DNA of 64,000 nt from Saccopteryx bilineata. Lineage: Eukaryota > Chordata > Mammalia > Chiroptera > Emballonuridae. The translations under genes and the position numbers were made by a program. Below the pieces are notes generated by a model, which searched no databases, was not told the DNA's origin, and worked only from the letters and a program-made list of their open reading frames with translations. Positions 1 through 36,200 of the stretch are shown piece by piece (within the stretch, counting starts at the first letter, position 1; every line of letters begins with the position of its first letter). The stretch is taken from positions 194,574,706-194,638,705 of the forward strand of contig NC_089493.1 of the NCBI RefSeq assembly GCF_036850765.1, given 5' to 3'.

Positions 1-168
1 CTCTCAGCAGCGGGATGGGGAGGCCCTCAGGGGATTTGAGACATAAGGAAAGTTAACTGGACTTCTGTCCTCCCGGAGACTTTCTGAGAGGGCTGTTCTG
101 GCTGTCACTGTTTCACTGTTACACAGAAGCTGGCAAATCGTTGTTTGGTGTTTTAAAATGAGTACTTA

Positions 169-314
169 TGCCCTGGCGGGATCACTTGGTTGGAACTTCT
201 TTCTGAAGCACAGAGGTTGCCGGTTCAATCCCCAGTCAGGGCATATACAGGAACAGATCGATGTTCTTGTCTCTCTCACTCTCTGTCTCCCTTTCTTGCT
301 AAAATCAACTTTTA
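169..314 (+). mobile_element. Old tRNA-derived SINE remnant
   Basis: CCCTGGC head, a degenerate B box (GGTTCAATCCCC) and a CT-rich body like the bat SINEs but diverged. Confidence 0.6.
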
Positions 315-402
315 AAACTTTTAAAGTATTTTTTAATTAGTATTTATTGTCACATTTGAAACAGAATGCTTAATCTAAAACATTTTAGAATATAAAATAT
401 AG

Positions 403-786
403 GCCCTGGCCGGTTGGCTCAGCAGTAGAGCGTCGGCCCGGCATGCAGGAGTCCCGGGTTCGATTCCCAGCCAGGGCACACAGGAGAGGCGCCCATTTGC
501 TTCTCTACCCCTCCCCCTCACCTTCCTCTCTGTCTCTCTCTTCCCCTCCCGCAGCGAGGCTCCATTGGAGCAAAGATGGCCCGGGCGCTGGTGATGGTTC
601 TGTGGCCTCTGCCTCAGGCACTAGAATGGCTCTGGACGCAACAGAGCGACGCCCCAGAGGGGCAAAGCATCGCCCCCTGGTGGGCATGCCGGGTGGATCC
701 CAGTAGGGCGCATGCGGGAGTCTGTCTGACTGCCTCTCTGTTTCCAACTTCAGAAAAATACAAAAACAAAACAAAACAAAAAAACA
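403..786 (+). mobile_element. Rhin-1-type SINE, type A (GCCCTGGCCGG head)
   Basis: tRNA-like head with A box (GGCTCAGCAGTAGAG) and B box (GGGTTCGATTCCC), the body ATTGGAGCAAAGATGGCCC, and an A-rich tail. Full length. Confidence 0.9.
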
Positions 787-1009
787 AATGTAGCATTGTT
801 GGTTTTGTTGTTTTTAGAGTACGAGTTCACAGGATAGCTCTGGAGTGATGTCCCTGATGGGTGCCAACCATGCATGACAAACATTTCCTCTCTAAGTTTC
901 AGTGTCCTTATCTATAAAGTAGGAATAATAATAGTATTTCTTAGGGTTCTGATAATTAAGTGAGGATAAGTTAAATGTTCAAAAATTGTTTTATAATTAT
1001 TGCTATTAG

Positions 1010-1354
1010 GCCCTGGCAATGGCACAGTGGATAGAGCACTGGCCCAGTGTGTGGACATCCCAGATTCAATTCTGGGTCAAGGCACATTCTTCTGTGTGTA
1101 ACCATCTGCTTCTCTTCCCCCCCAACTCCTCCTTTCTCTCCCTCTTCCTCTCCCATAGCCAACTCAGTTGGTTAGAGCATGACCCCGGGTGCTGAGGATA
1201 GCTTGGTTGTTCTGAGAGCGTTAGCCTCAGGCACCAAAAATAGCTTGGTACTTAAGCATTAGCCCCAGATGGGGTTGCTGGGTGGACCCTCTTCAGGGTG
1301 CATGCAGAGTCTGCCTCATTATTTCCCTGCCTTTCACCAAAAAAAAAAAAAATT
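1010..1354 (+). mobile_element. Older tRNA-derived SINE (type D)
   Basis: GGCACAGTGGATAGAGCACT head and B box (AGATTCAATTCTGG), diverged body with GCATGCAGAGTCTGCCT, A tail. Confidence 0.75.
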
Positions 1355-1611
1355 TTTAAAGTAAATTATTGCTGTTATTATATTCCTATATAAAACATTT
1401 TAATGTTTTTTTCTAATTATGAAAGTAATAATGTATGTTTATTATGGAAAAAGAGCATGTTGAGGGAAAGTCATCTATAATTGCACCACCCAGATAATAG
1501 AAAACAATTTTTACATTTTCTCTCTCTGACTTTATATACATGCCTTTTTTTGAGGGGTTGGAGGCAACTTAATATTTTTTATCAACTTTAAAAAAAAAAA
1601 AAAAAAGAACA

Positions 1612-1938
1612 GCCTGACCAGGTGGTGGCGCAGTGGATAGAGCGTCGGACTGGGATGCGGAAGGACCCAGGTTCGAGACCCTGAGGTCGCCAGCTTGAGT
1701 GCGGGCTCATCTGGCATGAGCAAAGAGCTCACCAGCTTGGACCCAAGGTCGCTGGCTCCAGCAGGGGGTTACTTGGTCTGCTGAAGGCCCACGGTCAAGG
1801 CACATGTGAGAAAGCAATCAATGAACAACTAAGAAGTCGCAACGCGCAAAGAGAAACTGATGATTGATGCTTCTCATCTCTCTCCACTCCTGTCTGTCTG
1901 TCCCTGTCTATCTCTGCCTCTGTAAAAAAAAAAAAAAA
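1612..1938 (+). mobile_element. tRNA-derived SINE, type B (GCCTGACCAGG head)
   Basis: GGCGCAGTGGATAGAGCGTC head, GTTCGAGACC B box, the GATTGATGCTTCTCATC block and a CT-rich 3' end with A tail. Confidence 0.9.
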
Positions 1939-2306
1939 GAACAAAATGGGATTATTCTCCTGAAAATGAAACTTATTCTAAATATCTTTCTTCCTTTATT
2001 TATTTATCTGATAAACTATTATACCGACCCCTACATGTCTTATCACCCTCACTCCAGATTCAGCCGAGGCTGGCCCTTGACTCTTGTACTTTCCTCTCTA
2101 TGCGCTAGTAACACAAATGAAGTCGTGTTAAATGTAAAACATTGAATTCTTATTTTTTTTAACTTAATATAAACATTTTCTCATGTCCTTGAAGGTTTTT
2201 CAGATAAAGCTTTACATTCTGTTTTTTAAAAATTATGCATATTCCAAATGCATTAACACTTTGCTGCCTTCAACCTCTTGAAGAACCTCTTGTTTTATGT
2301 CTGTAG

Positions 2307-27879
<25,573 letters not shown>

Positions 27880-28465
27880 GGCCCTGCTTTGCACTAAGCA
27901 CCGAGAATACCTCCTGAACTCTCTCTCTAGCTACTTGGAAGTTCTGAAAGTGTGAAAAGCAGCTAAAAGTTTTATAGGACCAAACCTATCTTATTTATCT
28001 GTAGGTTATAACTTTCTAACTCTTTAGTAAATACTTTTTTTTGATATTCCTATCCTAGCCTATTCTTAAATATGGCTTAAATATATAACGAAGGTGTATA
28101 TATTTTTTGATAAATTATTTATCTATACCTTTTGAAACAGGTAATACTATATGCACTTATATGTTTAACATTTCCATTCAAGATGTGAAAAAAAAAATCT
28201 CTCTGAACAAATCCTAGACATCAATATTGTTACTCAAGGTACCGATGACCAGTTTTAAAAAGAGAAAGACGTACTTGTTTCTCCGTAATGGAACACATCA
28301 ATATTAGGCCTAATATACTGCCCATGAATTTGACTATCTGGCCAGTCTATTAAGATCCAATGTAATGGGCAGGGAGGGGAGGAAGAGGTTGGAAGGTTCA
28401 AAACAACAGGTTGAGCACTGTTACAAAATGTTAAAAGGAAACAATAAAAAGGCAATGATTTTCAA
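27880..28465 (+). other. SIMC1: SIMC1 3'UTR
   Basis: AT-rich sequence after the stop codon, with no repeats seen. An AATAAA at 28443-28448 is the likely poly(A) signal, so the transcript would end near 28465. A second AATAAA at about 28618 is possible but would overlap the KIAA1191 3' end. Confidence 0.6.
28443..28448 (+). terminator. SIMC1: Candidate SIMC1 poly(A) signal
   Basis: Canonical AATAAA about 565 bp after the SIMC1 stop. No other canonical hexamer on the plus strand lies between it and the convergent KIAA1191 tail. Confidence 0.55.
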
Positions 28466-28577
28466 AATACCCAGTTCACCGGCTTAGGTTCCATGACTGT
28501 GTGTAGGCAGAATGCAGTAACTACTCTCAGCAGGACAAAAAACTCAGCTATCCACATTTCAGAAAGTAGTATGGATT

Positions 28578-28583
28578 TTTATT
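28578..28583 (-). terminator. KIAA1191: Candidate KIAA1191 poly(A) signal
   Basis: TTTATT on the plus strand reads AATAAA on the minus strand, 1.45 kb after the KIAA1191 stop and about 130 bp from the convergent SIMC1 signal. Confidence 0.55.
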
Positions 28584-28957
28584 GTCAAAACAAGACACGA
28601 GCATAACAGAAGACACGAATAAATTAATTGTTCTCATCATTTGAGACTCCAGGGCCCCTCTATGGAAAGGTCGGCCGGCCGGCTCACTGCATAGACAGGA
28701 TCCTTCCAAAGCAAGAACAGCAGGGGTCTGAGGGCCCAGGACAGGGGCTGCACAGTGCCCAGCGGGGAGGTGAGATGCTCCCTGGCTCCTCTCCTTGTGG
28801 GCTGTTTACATAGGCAGGAGGCTCATCTGGGGGAAATGTGTGCATACAGAGCGTTTTCTCACCTTTCCAACTCAGAAAAGTTTCAGGACCCGGTGACATT
28901 TGTTTCACATGGATGTCCAGACTATAATCTACACAGTTACCATCACCTTTACTTTAA

Positions 28958-29296
28958 TTATTATTTATTTATTTATTTTTACAGAGGCAGAGATAGACAG
29001 GGACAGACAGACGGGAACGGAGAGAGAGATGAGAAGCATCAATCATTAGGTTTTCGTTGCACGTTGCGACTTCTTAGTTGTTCATTGATTGCTTTCTCAT
29101 ATGTGCCTTGACCGCGGGCCTTCAGCAGACCGAGCAACCCCTTGCTGGAGCCAGCGACCTTGGGTCCAAGCTGGTGAGCTTTTTTGCTCAAGCCAGATGA
29201 GCCCGCGCTCAAGCTGGCAACCTCGGGGTCTCGAACCTGGGTCCTTCCGCATCCCAGTCCGACGCTCTATCCACTGCGCCACCACCTGGTCAGAGG
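28958..29296 (-). mobile_element. SINE, type B, in KIAA1191 3'UTR
   Basis: Full minus-strand copy with TSD CATCACCTTTACTTTAA, in the same orientation as the KIAA1191 transcript. Confidence 0.93.
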
Positions 29297-29612
29297 TCCA
29301 TCACCTTTACTTTAAAGAGCTTAGTTTAACATCCAAAGCAGTAGGGTGAACTTTGTCCCTTAGAGAGTTCTCCGCCAGACTGGAGTTGACCGAATCTCGC
29401 TGTGAAGTGCAACAAGCATGTGCAGGACTTCGCCTACGGGCAGCAGGGGTGCCCGGCCCAGCACTGCCCGGGCCCGAGAGCGAGGGCTCCCATCTCCACG
29501 TGGGAGGAGGGTCCCTGCCCAGATCTCAGACAGATGGTACGTCCCCTCACTGACACGGCTGGGGCACACACTTCTGTACTAAATACCAGAGGGCCAGAGA
29601 CTAGCCAGCGAG

Positions 29613-29674
29613 CACCTGGACGGTAGCACGACTTGTCCCTGCTCACCTGGACGGTAGCACGACTTGTCCCTGCT
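29613..29674 (+). repeat. 31-bp tandem duplication
   Basis: Two perfect copies of a unit starting CACCTGGACGGTAGCACG. Confidence 0.95.
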
Positions 29675-30031
29675 CACACTGACCAGGGAAAGGAACCCAG
29701 AAGCCTGGATTGGGAACAACACAAGCGCTGTCTACCTAGTAAGCAATGATCGAGTTCTCGCCTGGGCTGAAGGAGGTGAAAATGGGCGATGAGGCCCCCA
29801 CACCTCACCGCTGAGATCGTCTAGTCTAAATCAAAGCAGTACACAATGGCTTCTTCCACGCAAGGACCAGCTGTGCACTATGTTTCTCAAAAACCAATTA
29901 TGTATGTCTCCAGTTTAGCTTCAGTGTAGAAGGTTAAAAAAAAAGGACACCAAACCTTTCCTGGGTCAGAGCCCGAGTCACAGGGATGTGGCTGCAGGAC
30001 CCCTGCTACCCCGTCACGGGGAGGGACAGCC

Positions 30032-30240
30032 CTAGAAGCCGGTGGGCGTGAGCACGTTCAAGTCCCGCGGTTTGAGATTATGGGTCCGCGGTGGTGGCTT
30101 CTTCCCTTCCGTCACTAGGATGTCCATCTTGGGCGGCTTGAAGGTGGCTGGGTCGTCAGCCATCCGGGTGGCCTGCGCGCGGATCAGCTCCATTGGAGAA
30201 GACTTCTGGGCTCCTCTGTGGGGCTGGGTGGCGAAACCAC
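30032..30240 (-). CDS. KIAA1191: KIAA1191 terminal coding exon 8
   Basis: Acceptor CTCTGTAG. The exon encodes GFATQPHRGAQK through the conserved LKPRDLNVLTPTGF, then TAG at 30034-30032. The preceding intron is only 99 nt. Confidence 0.94.
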
Positions 30241-33200
30241 CTACAGAGCAACCAGAGCAAACAGTTTCAGACTCAGCAGAGCTCCCAACAAACACGCACA
30301 ACGCCTGCCCCGCCGCGCTCTCTCCTGGAGCTGCCTTACCCGAATCGGACTTCTGGAGAGACCTTGGTCCAAAGAGGCTCCACCTATCTGCCGAGCTTCT
30401 GTCTTTATCCCCACTTCCAGAATCCATGGTACTGAGATGTGGTCCAGGTAAGGCTGTGGAAGAGCCAGAGGAGAACCAGCCTCTGGCAGGGAGAGAACAG
30501 AGAGTCCAATACATCCTCTTCCTGCCCCTCCAGACCTGCCTCACACGCAAAGCCCAGGAACTGGCAACCTCCTCTTCTTTCTCCGAAACTACAGGCTAGG
30601 TCCCAATTCCATGCACACCCTGCCGCTCAGGACTCGGGGCAGGGGAGGAGCGCTCACCTGGGCTTCTGCTTGGGGGAGGAGTGGGGGGTGCTGCTGGGGG
30701 TGGACTGGGCCGAGGCCGTCTGCTTCTCTTCCCTCGCCACCTCTGCACTCTGGAGTTTGAGTTTCTGTTCAGGTGGGCAAGAAGAGAGACCTCAGAACAA
30801 ACCTGATCCACGCCAGCTTGCAGAAGGAAAACAGTAATGTTTTGGATCAAAGACAGGTATCTCTTTGATTCTGCCATAGTAGATGGAAATCTGCTAAGAA
30901 AATGTAGTAATTCTACGTCACCTCTTAACCATTTCTGTACTAAATACCACACTAGAGCTTTTCATCTTCCCTCTCACCCAGCTAGCGAGTGGAAGAGCAA
31001 GAACTCAAGCTGCAGGTCTCCGGGCGTGTAAGCACGGCCTCGAACTCCTCCCCCGCAGCCTCCCCTGCCAGAGACCACCTGCCAGGGCCGGGTTCTGGGC
31101 TCCTCCCCACCAGCCAGCCCCCTCCTCTGTGGGCCTGCCCCGCCCCCTCGCCCCCTTTCCTTCCCACAACCAGTCACCCTGGGTTCCCTCCGCACTGTGA
31201 GCATACCTTCCACATCCAGACTAGCGTCTGCTCGAGACACCAGCCTCCTTCCCAGCTCCACTGGAGGGAGGCTCCCTGACTGTCCCCGCTCCATGTCCCC
31301 GGCACCAGCACTGTGCCCAGGCCACAGCCCCAATGCCTCCGACTGCGTTTCCTCAAACGTTGCTCCACACAACAATTGATGTAACCTGGCACCTCAGCCA
31401 GCCGTGTGCTGCTGCTGGGGCCAAGATCCAGATGTCCCCCAGTGTATCCTACTGTACTACAGGGCAGACCGCTCAACCGGAACTCTGCCTGCCACCCACC
31501 CTGCACTGTCCCCAGCGTCAGAGGCCGCTCGGGGTCAGAGGCCTCTCCGGAAGCATCTGTCTTGGCTGACAGCTCAAACGGTCACCAACCCCACTCTGAT
31601 CCCCCATGACAGTGGTTTTTACACTCTGTGCAGACACCGGGGACACTCCTCACGCAAGGCAGCCGTCCCCACAGGCCACCATCCCCACTGGACTCCCCCA
31701 CCACACACTGTATCCGGAGCCTGCCGAGCCCCGCTGGCAGCCAGCTCCTGAGCTTTGCAACATGCGATTAGGAACCGACAGGAAACAGGGCACCAGGAGA
31801 CTTGGTCCGGGTGCCGTGACTGGTTTTAATCCATGACCTCGGGCCTCAGTCTCTTCATTTATAGAAGATGGAGAACAGTTTCCATCTCGAGGGATTACCA
31901 GAAGGATGACGTGAACGGGGCGCCTCAGAAGTCACTAAGCACTGTGACGTGTTAAGTGGTATTCCCCAAACTAAAGACATTTCAAATTATTTTATTCTTA
32001 CAGCTACGTATTTGGTCATTGTGAACCTTACCAAAATAAGTTCATTCATTCCAATTTTAGACACGAAAGAGCAAAAACATTCCAATTCTCCTCTCCCCCA
32101 AGGGGCGACTACCCTGTCCACAAAGTGACCCACACTGGCTCTACGGTCCTGGCCGTGCGCGCACACCCCGCATGCGTGAGCACGGAGGCTCCTTGTGTCT
32201 ATCCGACCAGACACCGTCACTTTACAGAGGGAGAAGCAGAGCCCGCAGGGGGAAGAGCTCCAGACCTTACCACTAAGAGTGCCGCCACAGTGGGACGAAC
32301 GCAGCTGGCGACTGCTGGCCCTGTTACCTCCACCACCCCGCCCCCGCCCCCGCCCCCAGCCCCGGTGACTTCTGGGGTGTCGTCTCTTCCGCGTTCCTGA
32401 GAAACACGCTTACAAGGAGGGCTTCTGCCACGCGCAGGTACTTGGTCTCCTCGGTGGTCAGGCCCTTGTGGGGTGTGTAGCCGGCATCTCTCAGCCCTGC
32501 CTGCTGCTCAAAACGCTGAATGCTCTCTTGGGTCTGTTCTGGGGACAGAGGAGATGACAGTCACGCCCATCCCCCCTCCCATCACACACTGGGAGGACGA
32601 GAGGCACCCACGGTTCTCCCAGACAGGACCACGCTGACCACCCGAGGGTTTCCGCAGACCCACAGTGATTCTCGCACGGAGGTTCTCTAACCAGAGGGGG
32701 CCTCCCCTCACACCAAAGCAAAGAACAAATAATCTCCAGGGAAACACCTGACCCTCCCAATTTCACACTGCGACCCTCTCTGTTCAGAAAGGCAACATGG
32801 AGAAGTCAGCTGACATCCAGAAACCATGAACGTTCTCCCTGTATCACTTCTTTTTTTTTTTAAAGACTTTATTCAATTTTCGGGGGGGGGGAGAGAGAAG
32901 AGGGGAGGAACAGGAAGCCGATTCCCATATGTGCCTTGACCGGGCAAGCCCAGGGTTTTGAACCGGCGACCTCAGCATTCCAGATCGACACTTGATCCCA
33001 CTGCGTCGCCACAGGTCAGGCCGTGTATCACTTCTTAAGAGACTCGCCACCCTCACAAAACACTTGACCAAAGAGAAGTGGGCCACGTTTCGGCTAGATG
33101 GCACCAAGGTACCCATCAGATTCAAACCACACAGCGTGCCTTGAACTAGCCAAGGTCTACTAGCCAAGCCAACATCTCTCGTGCATTGGAATGCTTCTCA

Positions 33201-36200
33201 CGGTGCGTGCCATTAAAATGCCTCTCGTGCCCTGGCCGGTTGGCTCAGTGGTAGAGCGTCGGCCTGGCGTGCAGAAGTCCCGGGTTCGATTCCCGGCCAG
33301 GGCACACAGGAGAAGCGCCCATCTGCTTCTCCACCCCTCCCCCTCTCCTTCCTCTCTGTCTCTCTCTTCCCCTCCCACAGCCAAGGCTCCAATGGAGCAA
33401 AAGATGGCCCGGGCGCTGGGGATGGCTCTTTGGCTTCTGCCCCAGGTGCTAGAGTGGCTCTGGTCGTGACAGAGCGACGCCCCAAATGAGCATCGCATCG
33501 CCCCCTGGTGGGCGTGCCGGGTGGATCCCGGTCGGGCACATGTGGGAGTCTGTCTGACTGCCTCCCAGTTTCCAGCTTCAGCTTCAGGGGGGGGGGGAAT
33601 GCCTCTCGCACTGAACAGACAGACAACTCAATGGCAGGTCAGTCTACACTGTGACCAATAAGTCAGTTCTCCTGTGGAATGACTGACAGCTCAGTTTTCT
33701 GCTTGCTCCGTATCCACACCACCTAACACAGCCCCGTGTAGGAATGTGGTGGCTGCGGACCCAAAGTCTAGATCCCACAGGTCCTTCACGACTCAGTCAT
33801 TCCCCTTCGAAGGCATACTTTTATGTCTATTAGGAACAGAAACACAGGGGAAAAAAAGAAAACAACGAAATGTATCAAGATGTTTTCCTGTGTTACCAGA
33901 TAGTTAGCTGAAAATGTAAAAGGCAGAAAAGGATTTAATGCATCGCAACCCACAAATACCAGGATTTTAAATGCAGCTATTTTTTAATAAATGTAAAACT
34001 ATAGCAACATCCAAAGAAGCTCGTGGCAGTATTAACTAAAAGAAAGGTACGACTACTGTATCTGCAGTCATGTAAAAACACGCACATAAGTGGGAGTGAA
34101 TAAGCAAGGAAGTATCTGAGTGACAGAAAGTGTATCTTCAATGAAGAAGTCGTATTGTGCCATGAAGAACAGGACCGAGCTTTCTTTCTAACACTGTCAG
34201 AACCTTCTCAAGCTTACAAAACACAAGTCGTGCCTGACCAGGCGGTGGCGCAGTGGATGGAGCATTGGACTGGGATGCGGAAGACCCAGGTTCGAGACCC
34301 CGAGGTCACCAGCTTGAGCGCGGGCTCATCTGGTTTGAGCAAAGCTCGCCAACTTGGTCCCAAGGTCACTGACTCGAGCAAGGAAGGTTACTCGGTCTGC
34401 TGAAGGCCCGCGGTCAAGGCACATATGAGAAAGCAATCAATGAACTAAGGTGTCGCAACGAAAAACTGATGATTGATGCTTCTCATCTCTCTGTGTTCCT
34501 GTCTGTCTGTCCCTATCTATCCCTCTCTCTGACTCTCACTCTGTCTCTGTAAAAAAAAAAAAGTTCAAAACGCAGGCCGTGGTTGCCAATTCAAATGGCG
34601 TGTGTACATGTGAATGAAAGCCCAAGAAGAGTTTGGACTTTTGGTTCTTGGGCGAGGTCTCCAGGAACTGCCCAGATAAAAGGATGCCCTCCCTGAGCCG
34701 ACAGACAAGGACTTCTAACTTCAAAACTGAGCCAACAAGGAGAACCTCCCTGTGCCCTGTCCCCGGCACAGGCTGCTGCTGACAAGCGCAACTATGTGTC
34801 TAGTAATTAATTAACTCCCCAGAACAGAGCCAAGGTTTAAAAAAAAAAAAAAGGCAGCAAGCTCCCTTGTTTCCAGTCTCATTGAGGCAACAAACTGGCC
34901 TAAGGCTCCAGGAAAGGGAAACTGAACCATTGAATGTTTAGAAAAATCTATCTACAGGGCAGGTGGGGGATGGCTGCAAGGGTCCCCTCCCCCAGCAGCT
35001 CCCGGCCACCAAGCACTGGGCCACCCAGCCCTCCCTCCACCTGCCAGACTCCCCAGGAGACAGTCTCAGTGGTTACATAACTGGGCCCAGGCCACGTGGA
35101 CGGATGTGGGCAAAGAAGACTGAGGAGCAGAGCAGCAGGAACACACTAAATCAACTGACACGCCTAGCATTTGGCAAATCTTCACCTCCATGGAGCGTCA
35201 GCGGCGACTGGCAGCCGAGCTGCATCGGCCGGGCCCGGTCAGGACAGTCCAAGGCTGGCGAGTCCGCAGTGCTCGCACACTCTGCCCGCCCCGTTCCCCT
35301 CTCCTCGGAGGGGCCAGAGTGCTTACTTGTGATCAGAGAATTCATGATGACACGGGTGGCGTTAGCCTTCACCATGGGGACCTTGTCCATGCTGTCACTG
35401 GCTGATGACAGGGTCATGGCAGGGGAGGGAACACTGGCCTCTCCTTCCTCCACCTGTTCGAGAGAGGGGAGGAGGCACCTGAGCAGAGCAGGGGAGTCGC
35501 ACCCCGAAACCTGCTCGTCTGGGGAAGAGGTAACGTCTCCACCCGATTAGATACACATCATCCGTAGTGACAGCAGATAAAGACATCAGTGGCCTGACTT
35601 TTCCAAAGCGGGAAAGCCCAAGTTTGAAGCCGAGGTCTCCCGAGTCCCAGAGTGTCTGCCCAGGAGACTGTACTAAGCACTGACCAGCTACCACACACGC
35701 TGGCTTTGCTGAGCTCTTCACTGCATTCCCTCCGCAGCCCCCAGACGTTCTGAGCGTCCGAGTCCCCGGGAAGGCCTGTTAAACAGACTGCTGGGCCCCA
35801 CCCCAAAGACGAGTCAGAAGGCCTGGGATGGGACTCAAGACTTGTGTTTCTAACCAGTTCCCAAGTGATACTGATGCTGCCGGTCCCCAAGTTCAAGGGG
35901 GACCACGGCTCTAAAGGTTCAAGGAGTGGTCTTTTACAACAGACCATACACTGGTGCAGCTCCCAATCTTTAGTGTGACTGCCGAGAGCTCGCCACCTGT
36001 CACTCAGGCCCCCGAGGCCACGCTCAGGACTACAGGCAGGAGAGAACGGGTCTCTGCTTCGCTAAAGGAACTGAGGAGAACGACAGCGAGAGAGGAGGGG
36101 AGAAGCCTGAAATGCCGTGTCCCTGTCACACTTCTCAGCTGTGCCCTCCCTGGAGTCACACTTGCATCTCCGCGTCCTTACTGGGAAAATGGCAGACAGT

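Larger units (their letters stand above)
28560..30031 (-). other. KIAA1191: KIAA1191 3'UTR
   Basis: Non-coding sequence after the stop codon. It contains a minus-strand SINE (about 28958-29296) and a 31-bp tandem duplication (29613-29674). A minus-strand AATAAA lies at 28583-28578. Confidence 0.65.

Noticed and set aside
403..475. tRNA genes suggested by A/B boxes at many sites
   Set aside because: All are heads of SINEs with body and tail; none folds into a free-standing tRNA with a clear anticodon arm and terminator.
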